64,000 nt of DNA, from the NCBI GenBank assembly GCA_018829445.1, contig JAHJTV010000043.1, forward strand, positions 117,505-181,504, in the 5' to 3' direction. The translations under genes and the position numbers were made by a program. The notes beneath the pieces are model-generated. The model did no database searches, was not told the origin of the DNA, and was given only the letters and a program-made list of their open reading frames with translations. This stretch comes from a bacterium (GTDB lineage Bacteria; SAR324; XYD2-FULL-50-16). Positions within the stretch are counted from its first letter, which is position 1; every line of letters begins with the position of its first letter. Positions 8,115 to 17,442 of this stretch are shown here, piece by piece.

Positions 8115-8972
8115 ATGACAGGAAAATTACAGTTCTTAATTATCGACGGATATTCAAAGAAGAGTCGTGAGGATCTGGAAAAAGCAGGAATGCAGATGGC
8201 TTGGAAGCTCTATGCCAATATGTTGCTGCAGTTTTTTCCCAATGCCGAATATGAAGTGCTATTACCCAGTGATGAAGGCGTTTCCATGCCGACTGATGAT
8301 AATCTAAAAAAGTATAACGGTATCATCTGGACCGGATGTAATCTTTGCATTAACGATACGGACAATCCAAGTGTTAAAAACCAGATAGAATTGGCGAAAC
8401 GTTTGTTTGAAATAGGAATTCCAAGTTGGGGAAGTTGTTGGGGGGTTCAAATTGCAGTAGTTGCGGCTGGCGGAGAAGTTATTGAGAACCCGAAAGGACG
8501 AGAGATGGGATTTGCCAGAAAAATCGGACTTACACCTGAAGCTTACAATCATCCAATGTATGAAGGAAAACCCAGAATATTTGAAGCGTTTATCAGCCAT
8601 GATGACATGATATCCAAGATTCCGGAAGGGGCAACTCTTCTTGCCAGCAACGATTTTACTCATGTGCAGGCTATGGAAGTTAAGCATAAAAACGGAACCT
8701 TCTGGGCTACTCAATATCACCCTGAATATAACCTCAATGAAATGGCCAGTCTGATGATAGCAAGAGAGGCAAAGCTTACGGAAATAGGCTATTTCAAAGG
8801 GCATGATGATTTTGTAAACTATGTCAGCAGATTGCAGGAATTGCATAAAGAACCGAATCGAAAGGATTTAAGATGGCAGCTGGCAGTTGACAATGATGTA
8901 TTGGACAAAAAAATCAGACAGTGTGAGTTTGAAAACTGGATTAATAAACTGGTGATTCCGTCAGCCAAATAA
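8115..8972 (+). CDS. Class I glutamine amidotransferase-like protein
   Basis: The protein (285 aa) has the triad of a class I glutaminase: C108 in GSCWG, and H202-P-E204 in QYHPEYN. Such domains release ammonia from glutamine for a partner, or act alone as peptidases of gamma-glutamyl compounds. It is a stand-alone domain with a 70-residue C-terminal extension and no synthetase fused to it or encoded next to it, so a free-standing gamma-glutamyl hydrolase activity or an unlinked partner are both possible. It starts 18 nt after the HAD hydrolase gene and is very likely cotranscribed. It resembles GMP synthase-type glutaminase subunits but lacks their synthetase. Confidence 0.87.
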   Translation: MTGKLQFLIIDGYSKKSREDLEKAGMQMAWKLYANMLLQFFPNAEYEVLLPSDEGVSMPTDDNLKKYNGIIWTGCNLCINDTDNPSVKNQIELAKRLFEIGIPSWGSCWGVQIAVVAAGGEVIENPKGREMGFARKIGLTPEAYNHPMYEGKPRIFEAFISHDDMISKIPEGATLLASNDFTHVQAMEVKHKNGTFWATQYHPEYNLNEMASLMIAREAKLTEIGYFKGHDDFVNYVSRLQELHKEPNRKDLRWQLAVDNDVLDKKIRQCEFENWINKLVIPSAK

Positions 8973-9026
8973 GGTCTATATATACGTTTCGGTATGATAA
9001 TCAGGATGTTATAATGGGAAGAGGGA

Positions 9027-9851
9027 ATGATTAAATGGGATGGTCATAGCCATTCCATGTTTTGCAGGCATGGTAGTGGTGAAGATACCGGTAAAATGAT
9101 CGAGAAAGCAATAGAACTCAAATTTGAGCGGTACTCCATCACGGAACACGCTCCCTTACCTCTTGAAATTTTTGATGATCCTGAATTAGCTGCAGATTTC
9201 GCCTTATCAATGGATGAACTGCCGGATTATTTTAGTCATATTAAAGATTTAAAAAAGATCTATTCAGATCGAATCGAAATATTGTCCGGATTGGAATTGG
9301 ATTATATAATCGATTATGATTCTTTTTTTGATGACTTTCTTGACCAGTATCTGCCTTATCTGGATGATCTGATCATCTCTCTGCATATGATTAAAGGGAA
9401 GAATGGCATCAGTCCCATTGATTATCTTCCGGAATCCTTTGACTCGGAACTTATTCAATTCTATGGTTCAGTTGAAGAGGTGCACAAAGCCTATTGGAAT
9501 GACGTCAAAAGATTATTGGATAAGCCGATTAAGACAAAACACAATAATAAAAGAATCGGGCACCTTGGTCTGATTAACAAGTATCAGAAAATGTATCCTG
9601 CAAATTTTGAAGAAGCACATTATCAATCTTTTTATAAAGAGTTGTTTTTTCAAATAAAAGAAAAAGGTTGGGATCTTGATTTTAACGTAGCCGGATTAAG
9701 AAAAGAGATGTGTGGTGAGGTATACATCAATGATTCGATGCTGAAATGGTGTAAACATTTCGGAATAAAGCTGATCTATGGTTCCGATGCCCATGAGGTT
9801 GATTCAATCGGCCGGAATTATGACTTATACTTAAAGAAAGTCAATGACTAA
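9027..9851 (+). CDS. PHP-domain phosphatase, histidinol-phosphatase (HisK) type
   Basis: The 274-residue protein begins with the PHP metal-binding motif DGHSHS followed by an ITEHAP block, and ends with a GSDAH block, all typical of polymerase-and-histidinol-phosphatase family members. The HisK subgroup dephosphorylates histidinol phosphate to histidinol. No other his gene is nearby, so a different phosphoester substrate is possible. A purine-rich GGAAGAGGG precedes the ATG. The gene lies 54 nt after the amidotransferase gene and 15 nt before the membrane protein, consistent with one operon containing two different phosphatase folds and a glutaminase. Confidence 0.85.
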   Translation: MIKWDGHSHSMFCRHGSGEDTGKMIEKAIELKFERYSITEHAPLPLEIFDDPELAADFALSMDELPDYFSHIKDLKKIYSDRIEILSGLELDYIIDYDSFFDDFLDQYLPYLDDLIISLHMIKGKNGISPIDYLPESFDSELIQFYGSVEEVHKAYWNDVKRLLDKPIKTKHNNKRIGHLGLINKYQKMYPANFEEAHYQSFYKELFFQIKEKGWDLDFNVAGLRKEMCGEVYINDSMLKWCKHFGIKLIYGSDAHEVDSIGRNYDLYLKKVND

Positions 9852-9866
9852 CGTTATCGAAGTTTA

Positions 9867-10811
9867 ATGAACTCACATAAAGAGAACTCGATTATCCATC
9901 ATATTGTTGCCAGAAACAGAATATCCAAGATCGCAGTATTCAAAGCCGTGATTGGTATTTTGATTTTGCTGGCTTTGATAAGTTTCAATCCGGCAGATCC
10001 CGGTCCTTTCAATCTCCTTTTCCCCATTGGGGGTATTCAAAATATTCTTGGGCTTTCGGGCGCTTTATTGGCGGGATTTTTGATTGAGATGTTCGGATTC
10101 CTGGGGTTTAGTATACCTTTAATTATTGTTTTTTCAGGGCGGAAACAGGAGTCTCTTAATTTCAGGCTGTTGCTTCCAGAAATTCTTGAACTGTTGTCAC
10201 TGGTTACACTGGTTGCACTGTTGATTCCCAATGATCAAACCAGCAGGATTCAGATCGTTGGACTCTGGGGGCATCTGTCAAGTTTTTATCTGACAGACTT
10301 TCCCGGTAAACTGATCAGCCTGGGAGTCTTAGGCGCATACCAGCTTGTCTACTTTAAAGAGAACAGGCTTGACCTATCCTTTATTAGCTTGATCAATCTG
10401 CTGCTATTCTTAACGTATAGGTTTTTTCGGTATCTGCTAAAACTCATAAATCAAAACATCGATAAATCATCAAAATACTATGTCGTCAACTGGATTACAC
10501 CCCTGAAATATTCTCTCTTGCGGCAGTTCGAAACCATGCATGAAAAAGTTAAACAGAGGTTGGATAACACAAGGCTGACTCTTGCTGACATTGATCTTCC
10601 CAGCGTTATCATACAGTCGGTGGGATCTATTCTTTTTAGGAAAAAAATAGAAAAGCAGTTGGGGGTTGATTTGGATTGTAATAATGATACCGATCCTCCG
10701 GCGATCGATAGAGAGCTATTGATGGAAGAAATATTTTATAAATACAGCGATTTATACTTCAAGTTGGATCAGGCAGCTTTTCAGATACATGAAGAGGAGA
10801 TACTCATTTAA
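9867..10811 (+). CDS. FtsK 4TM-like membrane protein without ATPase domain
   Basis: The first 190 or so residues form four to five hydrophobic segments. The first loop (ISFNPADPGPFN, then G-x-x-N-x-L-G-x-x-G-A) matches the periplasmic loop of the FtsK/SpoIIIE N-terminal 4TM domain. FtsK uses that domain to sit at the division site, but here no Walker motifs and no gamma domain follow. The remaining 120 residues are soluble and unrecognised. The whole protein is 314 residues against 750-1300 for FtsK. It starts 15 nt after the PHP phosphatase gene. It may be a membrane adaptor derived from FtsK, or half of a split FtsK whose motor is encoded elsewhere; no frameshift is seen in the window. Confidence 0.7.
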   Translation: MNSHKENSIIHHIVARNRISKIAVFKAVIGILILLALISFNPADPGPFNLLFPIGGIQNILGLSGALLAGFLIEMFGFLGFSIPLIIVFSGRKQESLNFRLLLPEILELLSLVTLVALLIPNDQTSRIQIVGLWGHLSSFYLTDFPGKLISLGVLGAYQLVYFKENRLDLSFISLINLLLFLTYRFFRYLLKLINQNIDKSSKYYVVNWITPLKYSLLRQFETMHEKVKQRLDNTRLTLADIDLPSVIIQSVGSILFRKKIEKQLGVDLDCNNDTDPPAIDRELLMEEIFYKYSDLYFKLDQAAFQIHEEEILI

Positions 10812-10837
10812 TCTTGTAGTATATTGTAAAATAAGGG

Positions 10838-10865
10838 TTGACTTTTGAAATAGGTTGGATATAAC
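10838..10865 (+). promoter_or_regulatory. Candidate sigma70 promoter for rho (TTGACT-N16-TATAAC)
   Basis: TTGACT at 10838-10843 and TATAAC at 10860-10865 each match consensus at five of six positions with a 16-nt spacer. The predicted leader before the rho start at 11000 is about 130 nt; rho genes are often controlled through long leaders, but no attenuator structure was identified. Confidence 0.5.
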
Positions 10866-10999
10866 TTAAACATGATGATAACAAACGCAACACGCCTCAG
10901 ATCGCTGCAAGATTAGTAATTCTTCCAATAATCAAAAGCTACAAGTCGCAGCTATCCTTTCAAAAGTGATAAATCATTGAAATTGAGAAATCTTTTTAT

Positions 11000-12424
11000 T
11001 TGAGAAATCTTACTACTCACTCCATCGGATTTTACACAAAACCTTCAAAACTTAAAACAACAGTGCAACGTTTAAAACCAGAAAATTCTTCAAATAAGCA
11101 TCCTGCCAAGAGAGAAACTCACGTAGGACGCAGGAAAATCAGCAATTCTTCTAGTGTCCAGGTCGATGAAAGTGTTAAATCGTTAATCCTATCCGAAGTT
11201 AAAGGAATGGATATTAAAGAGCTGGAAGAAATGGCCAGATCTTTTAACGTTGAAAATGCCAATAATATGCTCCGTCAGGAGCTTATTTTTGCCCTATTAA
11301 ACGCACAGACCGCAAGGGGTGGTGCTATATTCAGCCAAGGTGTGCTGGAAACGCTTCCAGATGGATTTGGTTTCTTAAGATCACATGACTTCAGCTATAT
11401 TCCCGGACCGGATGACATTTACGTGTCACCCTCTCAGATTCGCCGTTTTAACCTGAGAACTGGCGATACCATTGAAGGTCAGGTGAGACCTCCGAAAGAG
11501 AGTGAGCGATATTATGCATTGTTAAAAGTCGAGAAGCTTAATTTTGAAGATCCGGAAAAAGCAAAGGATAAAACACTGTTTGAAAATCTGACGCCGTTGC
11601 ATCCTGATGAAATAATGAAACTGGAACGAAGAGACGGGGATAAAACCACCCGAATCATTGACCTGTTTTGCCCGATTGGAAAAGGCCAAAGAGGATTAAT
11701 TGTTGCTCCTCCTTTCACTGGAAAAACAATGATTCTTCAAAGTATTGCCAACAGCATTACCGAAAATCATCCCGATGTTACCCTGATTGTATTGCTGATT
11801 GATGAACGACCTGAAGAGGTGACGGATATGAAGCGTTCGGTAAGGGGAGAGGTTATCAGCTCAACTTTTGACGAGCCCGCATCACGACACGTTCAGGTTG
11901 CTGAGATGGTGATCGAAAAAGCAAAACGATTGGTAGAACACAAACAGGATGTTGTTATTCTATTGGATTCAGTTACTCGACTCGCCAGGGCTTATAATAC
12001 TGTTATACCTGCCAGCGGCAAGATACTTTCCGGTGGGGTGGATGCCAATGCTCTACATAAACCGAAACGGTTTTTTGGAGCTGCCAGAAATATTGAGGGA
12101 GGCGGGTCGTTAACCATTTTGGCTACTGCACTTATTGAAACAGGCAGTAGAATGGATGAGGTGATCTTCGAGGAGTTTAAAGGAACCGGTAATATGGAAT
12201 TAACACTGGACCGCAGACTGTCGGAGAAAAGAACATTTCCTGCAATGGATATTGATAGGTCAAGTACGCGAAAAGAGGAGCTTCTGCTTAAGAATACCAC
12301 TGAGATCTGGAAATTGAGACGAATCCTTTCAGCTTCAAATTCCCAGGAAGCAATGGAATTTCTGCTGGATAAACTGGATAAATTTCCAACTAATGCGGAA
12401 TTATTGAGTATGGTAAACAAGTGA
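11000..12424 (+). CDS. rho: Transcription termination factor Rho
   Basis: This is the hexameric RNA-dependent ATPase that terminates transcription. Visible parts are the Rho N-terminal helical domain (residues 70-105), a cold-shock-like RNA-binding domain with DGFGFLRS (about 121-128), the P-loop (about 236-243, ending in FTGKT), the Q-loop/R-loop region and a family-typical C-terminus. At 474 residues it is about 55 longer than E. coli Rho because of a basic, Ser-rich N-terminal extension of about 65 residues. The chosen start is a TTG with no strong ribosome binding site. The internal ATG at 11207 has AAAGGA too close to it, so the extension is probably real, but the exact start is uncertain. 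Confidence 0.93.
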   Translation: MRNLTTHSIGFYTKPSKLKTTVQRLKPENSSNKHPAKRETHVGRRKISNSSSVQVDESVKSLILSEVKGMDIKELEEMARSFNVENANNMLRQELIFALLNAQTARGGAIFSQGVLETLPDGFGFLRSHDFSYIPGPDDIYVSPSQIRRFNLRTGDTIEGQVRPPKESERYYALLKVEKLNFEDPEKAKDKTLFENLTPLHPDEIMKLERRDGDKTTRIIDLFCPIGKGQRGLIVAPPFTGKTMILQSIANSITENHPDVTLIVLLIDERPEEVTDMKRSVRGEVISSTFDEPASRHVQVAEMVIEKAKRLVEHKQDVVILLDSVTRLARAYNTVIPASGKILSGGVDANALHKPKRFFGAARNIEGGGSLTILATALIETGSRMDEVIFEEFKGTGNMELTLDRRLSEKRTFPAMDIDRSSTRKEELLLKNTTEIWKLRRILSASNSQEAMEFLLDKLDKFPTNAELLSMVNK

Positions 12425-12487
12425 TATTAAATGAGTATAAAAATAATTGGTTGTCATATTAAAATTTTCGTTTAATAATACAAGATT

Positions 12488-12504
12488 ATATTCAAATTGA
12501 ATAT
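12488..12504. repeat. 17-bp palindrome upstream of rpmE
   Basis: Arms ATATTCAA (12488-12495) and TTGAATAT (12497-12504) are perfect inverse complements around a single A, 83 nt before the rpmE start. It may be a regulator site for rpmE (zinc-type L31 genes are sometimes Zur-regulated elsewhere), but the sequence is not a recognised Zur box. Confidence 0.35.
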
Positions 12505-12586
12505 CTGGCTGAAGAAAGCGTTATCGCAGTTAAAATCGCATTTCACTGCAAAATAGATTAACAACAAATTTAACCTGAAAATCGAC

Positions 12587-12796
12587 ATGAAAGAGGGGAT
12601 TCATCCAAAATACGAGCAGGCAACCTATAAATGCGCTTGCGGTGCTTCATTTGAAATCGGTTCCACAATGAGTGGTGACGTAAAGATTGAAATCTGTTCT
12701 CAATGCCACCCTTTATATACGGGCAAGGAAAAGCTTGTAGATACCGAAGGAAGGATCGAAAGATTTAAAAAGAAATACCAGAAAATTGGCAAATAG
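12587..12796 (+). CDS. rpmE: 50S ribosomal protein L31, zinc-binding type
   Basis: The 69-residue protein is full length for bacterial L31, with paired cysteines in CACG and CSQC, the zinc-binding (C+) form. The block H-P-L/F-Y-T-G-K is the typical L31 signature. L31 sits on the large subunit and bridges to the small-subunit head. The order rho-rpmE-prfA is common in bacteria and is kept here. A palindrome lies upstream and a 14-bp hairpin lies downstream of the stop, before prfA. Confidence 0.96.
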   Translation: MKEGIHPKYEQATYKCACGASFEIGSTMSGDVKIEICSQCHPLYTGKEKLVDTEGRIERFKKKYQKIGK

Positions 12797-12821
12797 AGAT
12801 TTCACCAACAATAAACCCTAC

Positions 12822-12861
12822 TTTCAGAAGAGTTTGTTCGTGATGAAAAACTCTTCTGAAA
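12822..12861 (+). terminator. 14-bp perfect hairpin between rpmE and prfA
   Basis: Arms at 12822-12835 and 12848-12861 are perfect inverse complements (TTTCAGAAGAGTTT and its partner) with a 12-nt loop. It lacks a following T-run, so it is either a weak terminator, an RNA-processing site that sets the rpmE:prfA ratio, or a 3' stabilising structure. Confidence 0.5.
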
Positions 12862-12924
12862 AACTACAGTTACTTCCTCACTTAATCGCTGTTTTTCAAC
12901 AATTCAATTCTAAAGAAGTATCTA

Positions 12925-13998
12925 ATGCTCGGTAAACTTGCTAAAATATCAGATAGATACGAAGAGATCACGGCTTTGTTGAATCAGCCTGAAGCTATTG
13001 GAGATTCCAGTAAACTCCAAGAGTTATCAAAGGAACAAGCCAAATTGGTTCCGATTGTTGAGGTTTTCCTACTGCTTTCAAAAAAACAGCAGGAGCTGGA
13101 AGAAAACACTAAAATAGCCAATGATCCCAATGAGGATCATGAGATGAGGGATTTGGCAAAAGAGGAAGTTATTTCACTGAAGAGTGAGGTAGCCGAGCTG
13201 AAGCAAAAGGCTCAATTATTACTATTGCCCAAAGATCCCGATGACGAAAAGAACATAATTCTTGAAATCAGAGCCGGTACTGGCGGAGATGAAGCTGCAT
13301 TGTTTGTGGCAGATCTGTTCAAAATGTACACTAAATTTGCTGAATACAATAAGTGGAGAATTGATGTTGTTGACAGTAATCCTACTGGAATTGGGGGATT
13401 TAAAGAGATTGTCGCATCAATTGAAGGCAAGAATGTATACAGTCGTTTGAAATATGAAGCTGGCACGCACCGTGTCCAGAGAGTTCCAGTGACAGAAACA
13501 CAGGGTCGAGTCCATACTTCGGCGGTTACGGTAGCCATTCTTCCGGAAGCTGAAGATATTGATATCGAAATCAAACAAGCCGATTTACGAATCGATACCT
13601 ATAGATCTCAGGGAGCAGGTGGCCAGCATGTCAATACCACCGATTCGGCTATTCGAATTATTCACAATCCTACCGGAATAGTGGTAACCTGCCAGGAAGA
13701 GCGCTCGCAGTTGAAAAACCGCAATAAAGCCATGAAATATCTCAAGGCGAAACTTTATGAAAAAGAGGTGAGAGAAGCAGCTGATACAGAGGCAAAGCTA
13801 CGCAAGAGTATGGTTGGCAGTGGTGACAGAAGTGAACGAATCAGAACATACAACTTTCCACAAGGCAGGATAACCGATCATCGCATTAATTTGTCCCTGT
13901 ACAAATTGGAAGAAATATTGAACAGCGGTGATATTAACGGGATTGTTGATGCACTTGCAGCCAATTATCAAGCCGATCTTCTCAAAGCACATTCTTAA
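12925..13998 (+). CDS. prfA: Peptide chain release factor 1 (RF1)
   Basis: RF1 releases finished peptides at UAA and UAG. The 357-residue protein carries the PxT-type stop-codon reading tripeptide P188-V-T190, which distinguishes it from RF2 (SPF), and the catalytic GGQ at 232-234 inside the family motif [10 protein letters not shown]. The domain order (helical N-terminal domain, codon-reading domain, GGQ domain) and the length are normal. No prmC methyltransferase gene follows, although it often does in other bacteria. Instead the strand changes at fliA. Confidence 0.96.
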   Translation: MLGKLAKISDRYEEITALLNQPEAIGDSSKLQELSKEQAKLVPIVEVFLLLSKKQQELEENTKIANDPNEDHEMRDLAKEEVISLKSEVAELKQKAQLLLLPKDPDDEKNIILEIRAGTGGDEAALFVADLFKMYTKFAEYNKWRIDVVDSNPTGIGGFKEIVASIEGKNVYSRLKYEAGTHRVQRVPVTETQGRVHTSAVTVAILPEAEDIDIEIKQADLRIDTYRSQGAGGQHVNTTDSAIRIIHNPTGIVVTCQEERSQLKNRNKAMKYLKAKLYEKEVREAADTEAKLRKSMVGSGDRSERIRTYNFPQGRITDHRINLSLYKLEEILNSGDINGIVDALAANYQADLLKAHS

Positions 13999-14103
13999 TT
14001 TCCAGTCTTTATCAGTTCTTGTGAATATTCACTTGCCGGGGTTTGTTATCTTAGGGACGCTTGAAGTCGGTTTATCGACTTGAAAGTTGGGAGGTTCTCA
14101 GGG

Positions 14104-14859
14104 TTACTCACTGATGTATGATTTCATGTAGGATCGTAACATGGCAATTGCTTTGGTTCTCATTTGGGACACCCTTGATTCTGAAACATCCAATATCGCC
14201 CCAATTTCCTTTAAGTTCATATCTTCAACAAAATAGAGTGAAAGCACCAGCTTTTCTTTCTCGGGGAGTTTTGTTAAGGCTTCCATAACCAATTCTTTTG
14301 CCTCGCTTCCCAATAATTTTTCGGCCGGACTCTCCTCTTCAGGATCAGATATTGTATCCAGAATATCGAGTTGAGAATATGAATCGCCTTGTTTTCCCAG
14401 GTTTTCCAATGATAAAAGCGGAATAGGTTTCGATTTATTGAGAAAATCGGGAAGCTCTTTCGGTTTGATGTCCAGTTGTTTGGCCAATTGTTTATCAGTT
14501 GGATGATCGATATTTTGTGCCCTAAGTTCAGTATAAGCCCCTTCCAGTTTTGTACAGTTTTCCCTGACAGATCTTGGAATCCAATCCCTGTCTCGGAGTT
14601 CATCGAGCATTGCTCCTCTAACCCGGATTTCCGCAAAGGTCTTAAATTTTACCCCTTTTTTGGGATCAAAGCGATCAATAGACTCCAGCAATCCAATCAT
14701 TCCGGCTTGAATTAAATCATCCAATTCGATGTTGGACGGCAGACGAGCGGATAGTTTGAGAGCGATATGCTTTACAACGGGAGCATATTCAATTGCTATC
14801 TCTTCAGTTGATTTGCTGGATTGGTTTACATACGGGTTAAGCATGGTCGTATCAGTCAA
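14104..14859 (-). CDS. fliA: Flagellar sigma factor FliA (sigma-28)
   Basis: The 251-residue sigma factor has region 2 (DLIQAGMIGLLESIDRFD, then the FKTFAEIRVRGAMLDELR block that is diagnostic for FliA/WhiG/SigD types), region 3 and a region 4 helix-turn-helix near the C-terminus (LKEIGAILDVSESRVSQ). FliA directs transcription of late flagellar genes (filament, motor, chemotaxis). It is the last gene of the minus-strand run flhF-flhG-fliA, 114 nt after flhG. No anti-sigma FlgM gene is seen in the window. Confidence 0.95.
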   Translation of the reverse strand: MTDTTMLNPYVNQSSKSTEEIAIEYAPVVKHIALKLSARLPSNIELDDLIQAGMIGLLESIDRFDPKKGVKFKTFAEIRVRGAMLDELRDRDWIPRSVRENCTKLEGAYTELRAQNIDHPTDKQLAKQLDIKPKELPDFLNKSKPIPLLSLENLGKQGDSYSQLDILDTISDPEEESPAEKLLGSEAKELVMEALTKLPEKEKLVLSLYFVEDMNLKEIGAILDVSESRVSQMRTKAIAMLRSYMKSYISE

Positions 14860-14973
14860 AAATAGAGTTCACAAAAAGTGAGCTATTCAATTACATTATC
14901 CGTAATTCCATGATAATGACTATCCATGCAAAGCAAATGGTGTGCCTATATTAATTCAATTGACAATTGTCTC

Positions 14974-15864
14974 TCAAAGATCGCTATTTCTGTTCCAGTT
15001 TCCCAAACGATTCCAGAACGATCCTTTCATATCGGTATCGATTGATTTTCCCGGATGTATGTCAATCTGCCTTGCGAGATCGGTGAAGGATTTAACAGTG
15101 GGTGATTTCGGAGCCAACAGAGACAATGGAGTTTGTCGTTTTACTGCTTTGACAAAATTAATGTCTCTGGGAATAAAACCAATCAGTTCAAGGTTTACTG
15201 TCAGAAATTTGTTTAATACCGTCACTAGCCTGGAAAAGACTGATTTTGCCTGTTGAAGATTGGATTCGTTTACAATTAGATTGAAAGTGTTCACGTGGTA
15301 TTTGGATGACATGATCTTCATTAATGCATAAGCATCAGTGATAGATGTAGGTTCGGTATTGGTTATGACACAGACTTCATCCACAGCTGCATTAAAGCGA
15401 AGGACATTGGCAGCAATACCAGCTCCAGTGTCTATCAAGATGTAATCATATTGTGTTTTCAGGCAACTTAATTCTTTTAGCATTGACATTTGTTGCTCTG
15501 CCGTCAGTGACTGCATCTCGCTGATACCGGAAGAGGCAGGAAGGACATGGACTCCAAGCGGGCCTTCCATGATGATATCGTTGATGTTTTTTGTACCTGC
15601 CAGTACATCCTCGATTGTGAATTGAGGAGCCAGGTTTAGCATGATGTCGATGTTTGCAAGACCGAGATCCGCATCGATAAGAAAGACTTTTTTCCCCATC
15701 TGGGCTAATTGAATAGCCAGATTAACCACAATATTTGTTTTCCCTACTCCACCTTTACCGCTTGTAAAACTTAACGAACGTACTGAATTGGTTTTTGTAC
15801 GATTGTTCAGATTGTTGGAATCGGAGAACTTTTTACGTAGCATTGAAGCCTGGTCGTTAATCAT
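14974..15864 (-). CDS. flhG: MinD-like flagellar number regulator FlhG (FleN)
   Basis: FlhG is a ParA/MinD-family ATPase that limits flagellar number and works with the GTPase FlhF to place polar flagella. The protein has the deviant Walker A GKGGVGKT at residues 36-43, a [11 protein letters not shown]alker A' block and a DTGAG Walker B region. The N-terminal about 30 residues ([10 protein letters not shown] start) resemble the DQAxxLR segment that FlhG uses to stimulate FlhF GTPase. The C-terminus lacks an obvious long amphipathic helix of MinD type. It lies 96 nt after flhF in the same direction. Confidence 0.93.
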   Translation of the reverse strand: MINDQASMLRKKFSDSNNLNNRTKTNSVRSLSFTSGKGGVGKTNIVVNLAIQLAQMGKKVFLIDADLGLANIDIMLNLAPQFTIEDVLAGTKNINDIIMEGPLGVHVLPASSGISEMQSLTAEQQMSMLKELSCLKTQYDYILIDTGAGIAANVLRFNAAVDEVCVITNTEPTSITDAYALMKIMSSKYHVNTFNLIVNESNLQQAKSVFSRLVTVLNKFLTVNLELIGFIPRDINFVKAVKRQTPLSLLAPKSPTVKSFTDLARQIDIHPGKSIDTDMKGSFWNRLGNWNRNSDL

Positions 15865-15960
15865 ATTACAGAGCCGGTATTATGGGAATGTGAATGGTTT
15901 TGATGACTAATAATACTCAATTTTAATAGAATTAGTCTTTAAGGAAATAGATCAAAAAAT

Positions 15961-17259
15961 CTAGTTTTCTATGGTTGAAATATTAAGCAATAAATCGATA
16001 AGTCTTTCTCTTGAAGCATTTTCTATATCATCCGGGACATTCTGTCCTGTTGTTAAATATGTAAGAGGCAGTTTGAAGCGAATGGAATGATTAAAGATGG
16101 AACCATAACTTGTTGATTCATCCAATTTAGTAAATATAATGCCGTTGAGAGGGACCGTACTAAAACGTTTAGTTATTTCAATAAGATCATTGTCCTTAGT
16201 AGTGGCACTTAAAACCAAATGGTTGGAAAAGTCGGGAAAAGTTCTTAGAATTTCCCTAAGTTGGGACATCTGCATCTCATCCCTCTGAGATCTTCCTGCG
16301 GTATCAATCAGGATCAGGTCTTTTTTACTGAACTCCTTAAGGGCATTTTCCATCTGACCTGTATCACTGACAACACGAATCGGGACTTTAATAATCCTGG
16401 CGTATTCCTGCAATTGTTGAACTGCAGCTATTCTGAAAGTATCCAGGGTGATCAGCCCGATTTTTTTATTGGGATAGTTTATTTTTTCCGATCCGGCGAT
16501 TTTGGCAAGTGTTGTGGTCTTTCCTACTCCTGTCGGACCCAGAAATGTTAGGATTTTTGGTTTTCCGGGATTCCGTTTCGCGGTTGGCGCTGCGTTAATT
16601 TTCAGAACTTGCATGAACATTCTGGCGACGTATATTTTAACATAGGAGAAGTTATCAATTTCCTTGCGGGGAATTTTTTTATTAATCTCCTCTATTAACC
16701 GTCGAGCGAATCTATCTTCCACTCCATTAAAGCATAGTTGTTGAAAAAGTGTGATCAGGTTTTCATGCATGTCTCCCGATCTCAATTCTCCGGATTGGGT
16801 CACCAGAGATTTTACTATGTTCTTTAATTCGGACAGCTCATATCGCAGGTAGGTAATACTGGCATCGTCGTTTACTTGTCGACGGTAACCTTTCCGCATA
16901 TCCTGAACCAGGTCTTTTAGCTCTGTAATATCGGATTGAAGATCATCAAGTTGAAAACTCCCCCCACCGTTGTTTGTATGACGAGGTTGGCTGGGAGCAT
17001 TATATTTTATCTCCTTCTGATACTCGGAGCTTGGCGTCTGTTTTTGGAGCAATCCGTCATAATTTTTTGGTTGAGTAGCATGAACGCTCTCATCTCTGGC
17101 AGCGGTTACTTCCAATGCATTTTTGCCAAACATTCCGAATGCACCGCTTCCTGTACGGACTTTTCTGGTAGAAACAATAATTGCTCTGGGTCCTAAATCC
17201 TCCTTAATCATCTTTATTGCTTCCTGCATGTTTAAAGCGGTATACTTTTTTACTTGCAT
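15961..17259 (-). CDS. flhF: Flagellar SRP-type GTPase FlhF
   Basis: The 432-residue protein starts with the FlhF signature MQVKKYTALNMQEA, has a variable B domain, then an NG GTPase: G1 GPTGVGKTTT, DTFRIAAVQQL, G3 DTAGRS and G4 TKLDE. FlhF is the third SRP GTPase beside Ffh and FtsY and marks the pole for flagellum assembly. Length and motif order are typical. It follows ftsI by 183 nt rather than flhA, which is its more usual upstream partner. A TGGCAC on the minus strand at 17339-17334 recalls a sigma54 -24 box, but the -12 box is poor. Confidence 0.94.
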   Translation of the reverse strand: MQVKKYTALNMQEAIKMIKEDLGPRAIIVSTRKVRTGSGAFGMFGKNALEVTAARDESVHATQPKNYDGLLQKQTPSSEYQKEIKYNAPSQPRHTNNGGGSFQLDDLQSDITELKDLVQDMRKGYRRQVNDDASITYLRYELSELKNIVKSLVTQSGELRSGDMHENLITLFQQLCFNGVEDRFARRLIEEINKKIPRKEIDNFSYVKIYVARMFMQVLKINAAPTAKRNPGKPKILTFLGPTGVGKTTTLAKIAGSEKINYPNKKIGLITLDTFRIAAVQQLQEYARIIKVPIRVVSDTGQMENALKEFSKKDLILIDTAGRSQRDEMQMSQLREILRTFPDFSNHLVLSATTKDNDLIEITKRFSTVPLNGIIFTKLDESTSYGSIFNHSIRFKLPLTYLTTGQNVPDDIENASRERLIDLLLNISTIEN

Positions 17260-17442
17260 ATTAATGATTCTCTGATTCGAATTATTTTTAAGGAGTAAGA
17301 ACTATATATGGTTAAGGCAGAAAAGGAAAAATCGTGCCAATGAGATAGATTAGTGCAAAATAATGAATGAAATTTATGCTAAAAGGGTTGATATATCGCT
17401 CTAAAATACTGTTCCGGACATTCACCAAAAGTTTCAAAAATT

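Noticed and set aside
8304..8846. 180-codon minus-strand frame inside the glutamine amidotransferase gene
   Set aside because: It is antisense to a well-supported gene with catalytic motifs, and its own sequence has no family features.
14274..14636. 120-codon frame in the same direction as fliA but other phase
   Set aside because: Trp/Asn-rich out-of-frame reading of fliA; no start signal.
17324..17339. TGGCAC on the minus strand as a sigma54 -24 box before flhF
   Set aside because: The -12 half reads TTCCT instead of TTGCA, lacking the GC doublet.
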